From Streptomyces luomodiensis (GTDB taxonomy: Bacteria; Actinomycetota; Actinomycetes; Streptomycetales; Streptomycetaceae), in NCBI RefSeq assembly GCF_031679605.1, contig NZ_CP117522.1, positions 9,486,001 through 9,550,000 on the forward strand: a stretch of 64,000 nucleotides of DNA. Direction: 5' to 3'. The number at the start of each line of letters is the position of its first letter. The stretch's first letter is position 1. Positions 52,371 to 61,997 of this stretch are shown here, in pieces. The notes below the pieces were generated by a model. It did no database searches. It had not been told where the DNA came from and was given only the letters and a program-made list of their open reading frames with translations. The translations under genes and the position numbers were made by a program.

Positions 52371-53567
52371 ATGGCCCGTCTGGCCCGGACCGCCGGTCTC
52401 ACCACCGTGCAGTCCGAAATGCTGTCCACCGTCCGGTCGTTCGTGGACAAGGAGATCATTCCGTATGCGCAGCAACTGGAGCATGCCGATGCCTACCCGG
52501 CCGACATTGTCGAGGGCATGAAGGAGATGGGCCTGTTCGGCCTGACCATCCCCGAGGAGTACGGCGGACTGGGAGAGTCGCTGCTGACCTATGCCCTGGT
52601 GGTCGAGGAGATCGCGCGCGGGTGGATGAGCGTGTCGGGCGTGATCAATACGCATTTCATCGTGGCGCACATGATCTCCCGGCATGGCACACCGGAGCAG
52701 AAGCGGAAGTATCTTCCGAAGATGGCGGCCGGCGAGATCCGCGGCTCGTTCTCCATGTCCGAACCCGACCTGGGATCCGACGTGGCCGCGATCAAGACCA
52801 GGGCCCGGCGCGACGGTAGCGATTACCTCATCGACGGGACGAAGATGTGGCTGACCAACGGTGGCACCTCGAACCTCATCGCGCTGCTGGCCAAGACCGA
52901 GGAAGGCGCGGAGAAGGCGCACCAGAACCTGACGGCGTTCCTGGTGGACAAGCCAGAGGGGTTCGGAGAGGTGGCGCCGGGGCTGACCATCCCGGGCAAG
53001 ATCGCCAAGATGGGCTACAAGGGCGTGGACACCACCGAGGCGGTGTTCGACGGGTTCCGCGTCCCCGCCACCCAGATTCTGGGGGAGACGCCGGGCAAGG
53101 GCTTCGCCTTCATGATGGACGGTGTCGAGGTCGGCCGGGTCAACGTGGCGGCGCGTGCGTGCGGTATCGCCATCCGGGCGTTCGAGCTGGCCATGGACTA
53201 CGCCCAGCAGCGCAAGACGTTCGGCAAGCCGATCGCGCAGCACCAGGCGATTGCCTTCAAGCTGGCCGAGATGGCGACCAAGGTCGAAGCGGCGCACCTG
53301 ATGATGGTCAACGCGGCGCGCCAGAAGGACACCGGCGAGCGCAACGACGTCGCGGCCGGCATGGCCAAGCTCATTGCCAGTGAGTACTGCGCCGAGGTCA
53401 CCCAGGAGGCCTTCCGTATCCACGGGGGCTACGGGTACTCGAAGGAGTATGAGATCGAGCGCCTCATGCGCGAGGCCCCGTTCCTGCTCATCGGCGAAGG
53501 CACCAGCGAGATCCAGAAGACCGTCATATGCCGCGGCCTGCTGCGGGAGTACCAGGCCAAGGGCTGA
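52371..53567 (+). CDS. Acyl-CoA dehydrogenase (398 aa)
   Basis: AAGGAG 6 nt before the ATG. FAD acyl-CoA dehydrogenase signatures: SMSEPDLGSDVAAIKT, WLTNGG, QQRKTFGKPI, IHGGYGYSKEYEIERLMREA and LLIGEGTSEIQ. It should introduce a 2,3-double bond into an acyl-CoA, giving a substrate for the HTD2/MaoC-like hydratase downstream. Codon use is slightly less GC-extreme than in the genes upstream. Confidence 0.93.
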   Translation: MARLARTAGLTTVQSEMLSTVRSFVDKEIIPYAQQLEHADAYPADIVEGMKEMGLFGLTIPEEYGGLGESLLTYALVVEEIARGWMSVSGVINTHFIVAHMISRHGTPEQKRKYLPKMAAGEIRGSFSMSEPDLGSDVAAIKTRARRDGSDYLIDGTKMWLTNGGTSNLIALLAKTEEGAEKAHQNLTAFLVDKPEGFGEVAPGLTIPGKIAKMGYKGVDTTEAVFDGFRVPATQILGETPGKGFAFMMDGVEVGRVNVAARACGIAIRAFELAMDYAQQRKTFGKPIAQHQAIAFKLAEMATKVEAAHLMMVNAARQKDTGERNDVAAGMAKLIASEYCAEVTQEAFRIHGGYGYSKEYEIERLMREAPFLLIGEGTSEIQKTVICRGLLREYQAKG

Positions 53568-53716
53568 ACGAGCGACACCGGGACCCGCACCCCCGGACCG
53601 AAAACATAACGCGGGCCGACCTGCCGCAGCCCATGCCGACCAGGCCATGTGCCATGTGATGTGCGGGGGACGACGCGGGAGAGGCGCGTCACCACCGATA
53701 TCGGGAGAAGCCATCC

Positions 53717-54586
53717 ATGCACATCGCTCAGAGCACGCTCGGTCCGTACGTGGAATCGTGGCGCCCCGGGGCGGTCACCGACGACGACGCCCTCCCAGTC
53801 GCCCCGGTGGCCGCCATGTCGGCTCTGCTGGACCAGCCCGAACCGGTCGCGGCGGCCGGCGACCCCCTGCCGCCGCTGTGGCACTGGCTGTACTTCCTGC
53901 ACTGGCCGGCACAGCGGGACCTGGGAGCCGACGGGCACCCTCGCCGCGGCCACTTCCTGCCGCCCATCCCTCACCGGCAGCGGATGTTCGCCGGAGGACG
54001 TTGCGAGATCTTCGAACCGCTGCGTGTCGGTGCGCCCGCCCAGCGCATCAGCAGCGTGAGCACGGTCGCGACCAAGCAGGGCACGACGGGGGAACTCCTG
54101 TTCGTCACGGTGCGCAGCGAGTACCTTCAGCAGGGCCGTACACGCGTGGTCGAGCAACAGGACATCGTCTACCGGTCGGGACGGAGCGCCGGGCAGCATC
54201 CGGCGGACCTCGACACCTCTCCCGCACCGGCGTCCGACGAGACCTGGCGGCTTCCGCTTCAGCCGGACCCCCCACTGCTGTTCCGCTTCAGCGCCCTGAC
54301 CGCGAATGCGCACCGCATCCACTACGACGCGCCGTACGCCCAGGGCGAGGAGGGCTACCCCGGCCTCGTCGTCCACGGCCCGCTCCTGGTACTGGCGATG
54401 CTGGAATTGGCACGGCGCAACGCCCCGTCCCGCCGCGTGCGCTCCGTGTCCTACCGGCTGCGGCGTCCCGCCTTCGCGGGCGAGCACCTGCTGGCCTCCG
54501 GCACACCGGCCGACGGACATGCCACCCTGCGCATCGCAACGCACCGCGAGCAGCGCCACGCCACGGCCGAGGTGACCTTCGCATGA
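53717..54586 (+). CDS. HTD2/MaoC-like hydratase, mesaconyl-C4-CoA hydratase type (289 aa)
   Basis: A double hot-dog protein of the fungal HTD2/bacterial FAS1-like dehydratase group. The N-terminal half has LWHWLYFLHWPAQRDLGADGH and RRMFAGG-like RMFAGGRCEIFEPL; the C-terminal half has the conserved FRFSALTANAHRIHYD and VVHGPLLVLAMLEL. Bacterial relatives include mesaconyl-C4-CoA hydratase of the 3-hydroxypropionate cycle. It would hydrate an enoyl-CoA. GGGAG lies upstream of the ATG; the 149-bp gap before it shows nothing else. Confidence 0.85.
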   Translation: MHIAQSTLGPYVESWRPGAVTDDDALPVAPVAAMSALLDQPEPVAAAGDPLPPLWHWLYFLHWPAQRDLGADGHPRRGHFLPPIPHRQRMFAGGRCEIFEPLRVGAPAQRISSVSTVATKQGTTGELLFVTVRSEYLQQGRTRVVEQQDIVYRSGRSAGQHPADLDTSPAPASDETWRLPLQPDPPLLFRFSALTANAHRIHYDAPYAQGEEGYPGLVVHGPLLVLAMLELARRNAPSRRVRSVSYRLRRPAFAGEHLLASGTPADGHATLRIATHREQRHATAEVTFA

Positions 54587-54705
54587 CCGGTTCCGCAGCC
54601 GGATCGAAACCGCCCGCGGCTTGCCGGCCGTACTCGGGCAGTGGCCGGACCGGTAGGTACACGGGCCCCGCGCCCGGCACCGAGCTGAAACACGCCGAAC
54701 GATGA
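54583..54705 (+). other. Unrecognised 40-codon ORF at operon end
   Basis: Starts with ATGA overlap on the hydratase stop and runs 40 codons (begins MTGSAAGSKPPA). It has no recognisable domain and is rich in Gly, Pro and Arg. The overlap is the operon's usual coupling, so it might be the start of a lost gene, but chance is equally likely. The convergent kinase gene ends 30 bp later. Confidence 0.2.
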
Positions 54706-54735
54706 GGCCGGGCCCGCGCCCCGGACTGCCTTTCC

Positions 54736-55698
54736 TCAGCCCAGCGCGTCCATCACGGCGGTGACATAGGCATCCAGCCGCTCCTCCACGGTGCGCGTCG
54801 TCAGCTCTGTCCTCCCTGCCTCCCGCCACGACCGCGACACCAACCGCACCTCTTCCGAGCACGCCAGCCCGTCCCGCACCTGCCAGTACAGCCGCTCGCG
54901 CGCGGCCGCGGCCAGCACCCCGCCGGCCTCCTCGTACGCCTCAGCGAACCGCAGACCCCACGCCGGGCCGTGCAGCAGCGCGAGATTGGTGGAGCAGTGC
55001 GCCACATCGAGATCCGCCGGGCCCCAGGAGGCCGCTGCCCAGTCGACGACGCCGGTGATCCGGGCACCTGCCGGCCTTGAGGGCTGCACGTCGAACAGCA
55101 CGTTGCCGGGTTGGAAGTCCCGGTGCAGGAATCGCCCTTCATAGGGTGGCGCGGGCTCGCGGATCACGTCGATCGCCGCGGTCCATACCGCTCTGTCGGC
55201 GCCCTGTGGAACCACGACGGTGTCGGCGGTCGTCAACGCCACATACTCCGGGGGCCGCACAGCGGGTCGCAGCGCGTGGATCGCCACGAGTTGACGGGCC
55301 AGCAGAGGAACGCGTGTCTCCAATCCCTCATCATCCAGGACCGTCCGGCCCGCCAGATGCGTCATCAGGAGCGACGGATACTCGCAATGCGCGGCGGTCG
55401 GATCCACCGCGACCAGTCCAGGAGCCGACACGCCGGTCCCCGCGAGCAGGGTCAGGGCGCCGGCCTCCCGGTTCAGCCCATCCTCGGCGTGCTCCACGTA
55501 GAACGGGTCGACGAAGCTCCGCAGCACCAGGTCACGGGTGCCTCCGTCCCGCATACCGATGGTCAGCCTCCGCATTTCGGCAGTCATGCCGCCGTGGAGC
55601 GCCTCGGCTTTGACGACCCGTTCACCGGCCTCCAGGTGCCGGTTCACCCAAGCCAGGGTCAACGGTCGGACAGCCGCCGCCTCATCGTGGTTGGTCAC
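54736..55698 (-). CDS. APH-type phosphotransferase (320 aa)
   Basis: GTG start with GAGG 7 nt upstream. Protein-kinase-like fold of the aminoglycoside phosphotransferase/homoserine kinase group: catalytic loop FLHRDFQPGNVLF (HxDxxxxN) and metal-binding VVDWAAASWGPADLD. The substrate is unknown; small-molecule hydroxyl phosphorylation or resistance are the family's usual roles. It follows the propeller gene on the - strand by 35 bp and probably shares its transcript. Confidence 0.88.
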   Translation of the reverse strand: MTNHDEAAAVRPLTLAWVNRHLEAGERVVKAEALHGGMTAEMRRLTIGMRDGGTRDLVLRSFVDPFYVEHAEDGLNREAGALTLLAGTGVSAPGLVAVDPTAAHCEYPSLLMTHLAGRTVLDDEGLETRVPLLARQLVAIHALRPAVRPPEYVALTTADTVVVPQGADRAVWTAAIDVIREPAPPYEGRFLHRDFQPGNVLFDVQPSRPAGARITGVVDWAAASWGPADLDVAHCSTNLALLHGPAWGLRFAEAYEEAGGVLAAAARERLYWQVRDGLACSEEVRLVSRSWREAGRTELTTRTVEERLDAYVTAVMDALG

Positions 55699-55733
55699 CG
55701 TGCGACCTCAACATTCCGCGAAGACTCATGAGT

Positions 55734-57092
55734 TCAGTGCTGGGCGAGCCTGAGACTGGCTGGTGGCTCGTCGGGCAGGCCGACGCGGAAGAGATGTATG
55801 TCGTCCTCGACGATGACCGCCAGCCGGGCGCCGTCGGGCGACCAGGCGAGGGACCGGGCACCGATCCCGGCCTGTGCGCGGTCCCTCGCCGGGCGCCGCA
55901 TGATGAGCTCACGGTCGGCGACCCGGTAGACGTCGGGTGTGCACGTCCGCTCATCGTTCCAGTCCTCCGTCGCCACGGCCAGGTACGCGCCGTCCGGGCT
56001 CGCCGCCAGCGAGTTCAGCCGGTCGCCCGGCACAGTGATGGTGTCCAGGACCCTGCCGGAGGCGGGCTCGATCACATGCACGTTCGCGTTGTGGGCTACG
56101 AACATCCGGGTCTCGTCCGCGCTGAACGCCACGCCCCGGACCCGGCCGGAGGTTTCGTCACCGAGCCGTACCGTGCGATCGGGCGAGGACTGCCCGGAGA
56201 CGAAGTCCACCCGGCCGCCGAGACCGTACTCGATCCGGAAGCAGCCGGTGCGCGAGCGTACGCGGCCTGGCTCCACCGGAACGTCGGTCTCGGTGTCGGC
56301 GTCGAGGTCATAGGCCCACGGGCGCACCTCGTCGTCCTCGTCCTCCTTGAGCGTGACCACATGCCGCCCGGGTACCCACATGATGTCCCGGCCGGCCGAG
56401 ACAGGTGACATGCGGAGCCGCTCGGACCGGTTGGGCGTGTCGTAAACGGCCAGTTCGCCGTCCTCGCTGGTGACAGCGAGAAAGCGGCCGTCGTCGGAGA
56501 AGGCCAGTGCCACGAGGGAGGCGGAATGGTCGGAGCCGGCGAACGGAGTGAGGACGGCATCCGGTTCCGTGAGATCCGGCACGTGCGGGGCATCCTCGGC
56601 GCGCAACCGGCGGGTTGGGTCCGGGTAATAGCCGGTCTCCCAGCTCAGGCCGGGCCGCAGATGCTCCAGCCAGCGTCGGTCGGTGACCTGGACCTCGTAA
56701 TCGGCCTGCACGAGAAGGCGCTCATCCGGCCAGCCGTCGTCCCGTTGGTGAATGCCCTCCTCCTGGAGGGTATCGATGTGCTCCCAGTCCCCTTCGGACA
56801 GCGGATGGTTGCGGACGGTGACACGTTCGACGCTGTCCACGAACCACCGGGTGTTCACGGCGAGCCAGCCGTCGTTCTCGGGCTCCCGCCAGGTGAGGAA
56901 ATCACCGAGTGAACCGCCGCCGTCGTCCGCGCTCTGCCACAGCAGCGACAGGAAGAAGCCGGGGTCGGCCGGCAGTTCGGCATGCCACCGGCGCTCGACG
57001 TCGTAGTCGACAACGAAGATCCGAAATCTCACACGCCGCCGCTCGGGGGCCGGGGCGAGCACTCGCACGCCGTAGAAGGGGTGGATGGACAA
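55734..57092 (-). CDS. WD40-like beta-propeller protein (452 aa)
   Basis: TTG at 57092 is the furthest start in frame. The N-terminal 170 residues (FRIFVVDYDVERRWHAELP...) form a separate unrecognised domain rich in Trp and acidic residues. From about residue 205 the protein has repeated blades such as LVALAFSDDGRFLAV, VAFSADETRMFVA, SLAASPDGAYLAV and SLAWSPDGARLAV. No signal peptide or membrane segment. Probably a cytoplasmic scaffold or immunity-like protein; function unknown. Confidence 0.75.
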   Translation of the reverse strand: MSIHPFYGVRVLAPAPERRRVRFRIFVVDYDVERRWHAELPADPGFFLSLLWQSADDGGGSLGDFLTWREPENDGWLAVNTRWFVDSVERVTVRNHPLSEGDWEHIDTLQEEGIHQRDDGWPDERLLVQADYEVQVTDRRWLEHLRPGLSWETGYYPDPTRRLRAEDAPHVPDLTEPDAVLTPFAGSDHSASLVALAFSDDGRFLAVTSEDGELAVYDTPNRSERLRMSPVSAGRDIMWVPGRHVVTLKEDEDDEVRPWAYDLDADTETDVPVEPGRVRSRTGCFRIEYGLGGRVDFVSGQSSPDRTVRLGDETSGRVRGVAFSADETRMFVAHNANVHVIEPASGRVLDTITVPGDRLNSLAASPDGAYLAVATEDWNDERTCTPDVYRVADRELIMRRPARDRAQAGIGARSLAWSPDGARLAVIVEDDIHLFRVGLPDEPPASLRLAQH

Positions 57093-57557
57093 AGGCTCTC
57101 TCTCGTCTCGAAACCAGAGGATGATCAGTGTGCGCCGACGTGTTTCAGGACTGCAAGGTCCACGCTTTCAGAAACGGTTTCTTCGTGTGGAGCAGCCCCG
57201 CACGCTCGTGACCGCGAGCCGCGACCACCGTGCGTGGGGCAGGCCCTGTCAGGTGTCTGTCGCTTCGTCCCTGTCGGTGCGAGCGCTGACCGAACGGCCG
57301 GCCGAACCGGCCGGAGCACTCGCACCCGAACCGCGCCGTATCCACCGCGACCAGATCAGGACCGTGGGGTCCATCGGCCCCGGCCGTGCGTGGCGGCGCA
57401 TCGCCGGAGGCACGAAGGGGTGAGGCAGAAACGCTGCGTGACCACGAGGCGGCGGAAGGCCAGGCAGCGGCCGCGTCTCGCGCGTTCGCTATGGGGCGGT
57501 ATGTGAAGCTCTGGTCTCGCATAGTGGTCGCACCTGGACCTGGGTACTGGTCAGCTT
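57093..57557. other. Long intergenic region upstream of gdhA
   Basis: Between the divergent propeller gene and gdhA I see no gene with family resemblance, although short ORFs exist on both strands. It must hold the leftward promoter of the propeller-kinase pair. Composition is slightly lower in GC toward 57500-57600. No inverted terminal repeats or transposase motifs are evident. Confidence 0.4.
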
Positions 57558-59046
<1,489 letters not shown>

Positions 59047-59073
59047 ACCCGGCAGGAACCGGGAAGGAGGGAG

Positions 59074-59110
59074 CCACGTGCGCAGGAAGGAGACGGTCCG
59101 GCGCACGTGG
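59074..59110. terminator. Hairpin between convergent gdhA and dgoD
   Basis: CCACGTGCGC pairs exactly with GCGCACGTGG across a 17-nt loop, in the 92-bp gap between convergent genes. A smaller CCCGG-N6-CCGGG hairpin (59048-59063) directly follows the gdhA stop. Together they probably stop transcription from both directions. Confidence 0.55.
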
Positions 59111-59138
59111 TCCATGAGCGGCTGGAGACCCGGTCACC

Positions 59139-60284
59139 TCACCACTCGGCGAAGCTTCCGTCGGGGTGGCGCCACACCGGGTTGCGCCAGGCCGGCGCCG
59201 AGGCGTCGGCCTGGCGTACGGCGGCCTCGTCCACGGTGATGCCGAGTCCGGGCAGGGTGGTGCGATGGGCGTGGCCGTCGGTGAAGCGGAACGGGGCCGG
59301 GTCGAGCACGTAGGACAGCAGGTCGGCGCTCTTGTTGTAGTGGATGCCGAGACTCTGCTCCTGGATCAGGAAGTTCGGGGTGGCGAACGCGACCTGGAGG
59401 CTGGCCGCGAGGGCGAGCGGGCCGAGCGGACAGTGCGGCGCGAGCAGCGCGCCGAAGGTCTCGGCGACCGCCGCGATGCGGTGCACCTCGGAGATGCCCC
59501 CGGCGTGCGAGAGATCGGGCTGTGCCACGGCGATACCGGCCTGGAACGCGGGCAGGAACTCGGCGCGGGAAAAGAGCCGTTCACCGGTGGCGATCGGGAC
59601 GGCCGTGGACTCCACGAGCCGTGGCAGCAGTGGCGTGTGCTCGGGCAGTACGGGCTCCTCGGCGAAGAGCGGGTGCAGGGGTGCGATCAGCTCCAGCACG
59701 CGGCGCGCGCCGGCGGGTGTGAACCTGCCGTGGAAGTCGATTGCCATGTCCCGGTCCGGACCCAGGGCCTCGCGGGCCGTCGCCGCGCGCTCCACCACGG
59801 CGGCGGTCTCGGCGGCCGTGGGCAGCGGGGAGGTACGCCCGGCGGCGTTCATCTTCACCGCGGTGAAACCGGCCTCGACCTGCGCGGCGATGTGGTCGGC
59901 CAGCTCCGCGGGCTCGTCCCCGCCGACCCAGGCGTAGACCCGTACCGCGTCGCGGACCGGGCCGCCCAGCAGCGCGTGCACCGGTACCCCGTACGCCTTG
60001 CCGGCGATGTCCCACAGCGCCTGGTCGAGTCCGGCGACGGCGCTGGAGAGGACCGGGCCGCCACGGTAGAACCCGCCCTTGGTGAGGACCTGCCAGTGAT
60101 CCTGGATGCGCAACGGGTCCTGACCGATCAGATACTCGGCAAGGGTGGCCACGGCCGTGCGCACCACCTCCGCCCGGCCCTCGACCACGGGCTCGCCCCA
60201 GCCGACGATGCCGTCGTCGGTCTCCACCCGGCAGAACAGCCAGCGGGGCGGCAGCCGGAACGTCTCGATGCGGGTGATCTTCAC
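59139..60284 (-). CDS. dgoD: D-galactonate dehydratase-like enolase-superfamily enzyme (381 aa)
   Basis: GTG at 60284 (VKITRIETFRLPPRW) matches the family's N-terminus and length; the open frame upstream is not conserved. Enolase-superfamily features: AVKMNAAG, metal ligands in AIDFHGRF, FAEEPV and GERLFSR, and a base/acid His pair in DFHGR and APHCPLG, as in galactonate dehydratase. It would convert D-galactonate to 2-keto-3-deoxygalactonate. No other dgo gene is nearby; a related sugar acid is possible. Divergent from the 5-oxoprolinase operon. Confidence 0.85.
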   Translation of the reverse strand: MKITRIETFRLPPRWLFCRVETDDGIVGWGEPVVEGRAEVVRTAVATLAEYLIGQDPLRIQDHWQVLTKGGFYRGGPVLSSAVAGLDQALWDIAGKAYGVPVHALLGGPVRDAVRVYAWVGGDEPAELADHIAAQVEAGFTAVKMNAAGRTSPLPTAAETAAVVERAATAREALGPDRDMAIDFHGRFTPAGARRVLELIAPLHPLFAEEPVLPEHTPLLPRLVESTAVPIATGERLFSRAEFLPAFQAGIAVAQPDLSHAGGISEVHRIAAVAETFGALLAPHCPLGPLALAASLQVAFATPNFLIQEQSLGIHYNKSADLLSYVLDPAPFRFTDGHAHRTTLPGLGITVDEAAVRQADASAPAWRNPVWRHPDGSFAEW

Positions 60285-60443
60285 GGGAGGGCCGGCCTTT
60301 CGTGAGGGGCTGAGGGAGCCAAGTCTCGTGACTTCCGGCGTGATTCCACACCCCCGTGTACGCACCCATCGCGAACCGCTATGCGGCCATGGGCCTTCCT
60401 GATGTGCGCTTCTTCTCCGGTCCCGCCCGCTCTAGCGTCTGGG

Positions 60444-60458
60444 CCAGACACGGTCTGG
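60444..60458. promoter_or_regulatory. Inverted repeat, candidate operator between dgoD and pxpA
   Basis: CCAGAC-ACG-GTCTGG is a perfect 6+6 inverted repeat with a 3-bp centre in the 202-bp divergent region, of the size used by GntR-family regulators. A TAnnnT element TAGCGT (60433-60438) lies 5 bp before it, so the repeat would sit over the start of the pxp transcript. The regulator is not identified in the window. Confidence 0.45.
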
Positions 60459-60486
60459 TGGTTTTCCAAAGGGAGGGAGCAGCACT

Positions 60487-61266
60487 GTGCCTGTTGTCGA
60501 TCTGGTCGCCGATCTCGGAGAGAGCTTCGGGGCCTACACCATGGGCAATGACGCCGAACTGCTGAAACTGCTGACGTCCGCGAACGTCGCCTGCGGATTC
60601 CACGCGGGCGACCCGCGGGTGATGGACACGACCGTACGGACCTGCGTGGAGCGCGGCGTCCGCATCGGCGCACACCCGAGCTTCCCCGACCTGGTGGGCT
60701 TCGGACGCCGGGCGATGGACCTGACCCCCGACGAGGTGCGCACCGACGTGCTGTACCAGATCGGGGCGCTGTCCGCGTTCACCCGCGCGCACGGCACCCG
60801 GATCGAGCACCTGGCTCCGCACGGGCGCCTGGGCAACCTCGTCGTCACCCGGCGCGACTACGCCGAGGCCGTCGCCGACGCCGTCGAGGCCTTCGACCCG
60901 TCACTGGTGATCCTGATGCAGGAGGGCGAGATGGCCGCCGTGGCCCGCGAACGCGGTCTGCGCATGGCCATGGTCGGCATCGCCGACCGCGCCTACGAGG
61001 ACGACGGCACTCTGGTGTCGCGGTCCGAGCCCGGCGCCGTGCTGCACGACCCGGACGAGGTCACCCGCCGGACCGTCCGCATGGTCACCGAGGGGCTGAT
61101 CACCAGCCGGAACGGCAAGGACATCGCGGTACGGACGGACTGCGTGCAGCTCCACGGCGACGGCCCGGCGGCCCTCCAGCTCGCGACCCGTATCCGTGAC
61201 GAACTTCAGGCCGCCGGCGTCCGGCTGGCGCCCCTGGACGAGGTACTGGGCGCGCCGGCCGCATGA
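60487..61266 (+). CDS. pxpA: 5-oxoprolinase subunit A (LamB/YcsF family, 259 aa)
   Basis: GTG start with GGGAGGGAG about 8 nt upstream. LamB/YcsF signatures: VDLVADLGESFGAYTMGND, ANVACGFHAGDPRVM, GVRIGAHPSFPD, HLAPHGRLGN and TDCVQLHGDGP. With PxpB and PxpC it cleaves 5-oxo-L-proline to glutamate with ATP. All three subunits are adjacent and overlapping here (ATGA then 8 bp). The glutamate formed connects to the gdhA and aminotransferase genes nearby. Confidence 0.93.
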   Translation: MPVVDLVADLGESFGAYTMGNDAELLKLLTSANVACGFHAGDPRVMDTTVRTCVERGVRIGAHPSFPDLVGFGRRAMDLTPDEVRTDVLYQIGALSAFTRAHGTRIEHLAPHGRLGNLVVTRRDYAEAVADAVEAFDPSLVILMQEGEMAAVARERGLRMAMVGIADRAYEDDGTLVSRSEPGAVLHDPDEVTRRTVRMVTEGLITSRNGKDIAVRTDCVQLHGDGPAALQLATRIRDELQAAGVRLAPLDEVLGAPAA

Positions 61267-61997
61267 CGGACACGCGCGCAGCGACGACGATGGCCATCTC
61301 GCTGTGCGGCGACGCCGCTGTGCGCGTCGCCGTCGACGGCGACGACACCGACCAGGTGTGGACGGCCGTGCACCGGCTCGCCGGATGGCTCAACCACGGC
61401 GGGATCCATCCCACGGTGACGGCCGTGCCCACCTACGACGCGGTGCTCGTGGAGTTCGACCCGTACTACACCACGGGTGAGGAGATCGCCTCGCTCATCC
61501 GCTCCTGGGACACCGCCGCCCCGGTCGGCGAAGGCGGCGCGGCCGGCGGCGTCATCGACGTGCCGGTGCTCTTCGGTGGCGAGGCCGGCCCCGACCTGGA
61601 GTGGGTGGCCGACGTGGTCGGCCACCCGGTGCCCAAGATCATCGACCTCGTGTGTGCCGGGGAACCTCTCATCCGCTGCCTGGGCGGCCCGGCGGCCTCG
61701 GCCATGATGGACGGACCCGACTTCGGCCTGCCCATTCCACGGCTGGCCACGCCCCGGCTGCGCGTGCCGCCCGGCGCGGTCTCCGTCGCCGGGCGCCAGA
61801 CGGTCATCGGGCCCGTCGCCGCTCCCAGCGGCTGGCGGCAGATCGGCCGCACCCCGCTGGACATCCTGCGCACCGACACCGACACCGACACCGTGGTCCC
61901 GTACCGGCCGGGGGACCGGGTGCGGTTCCTGCCCATCGACGAGACCGGCTACGCGGAGCTGCTCGGCACCCCGATGAGGTACCGCCACGATGACTGA
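61263..61997 (+). CDS. pxpB: 5-oxoprolinase subunit B (KipI family, 244 aa)
   Basis: Overlaps pxpA by ATGA. KipI/PxpB carboxyltransferase-domain features: GDAAVRVAV near the N-terminus, HPTVTAVPTYDAVLVEFDP, VLFGGEAGPDLEWVA, GRQTVIGPVAAPSGWRQIGRTP and FLPIDE near the end. It associates with PxpC. Length is normal. Confidence 0.92.
   Translation: MTDTRAATTMAISLCGDAAVRVAVDGDDTDQVWTAVHRLAGWLNHGGIHPTVTAVPTYDAVLVEFDPYYTTGEEIASLIRSWDTAAPVGEGGAAGGVIDVPVLFGGEAGPDLEWVADVVGHPVPKIIDLVCAGEPLIRCLGGPAASAMMDGPDFGLPIPRLATPRLRVPPGAVSVAGRQTVIGPVAAPSGWRQIGRTPLDILRTDTDTDTVVPYRPGDRVRFLPIDETGYAELLGTPMRYRHDD

Noticed and set aside
57145..57522. 125-codon - strand ORF upstream of gdhA with scattered Cys and His
   Set aside because: The spacing does not fit a zinc finger or transposase, and there is no ribosome binding site or homology; left as an empty intergenic region.
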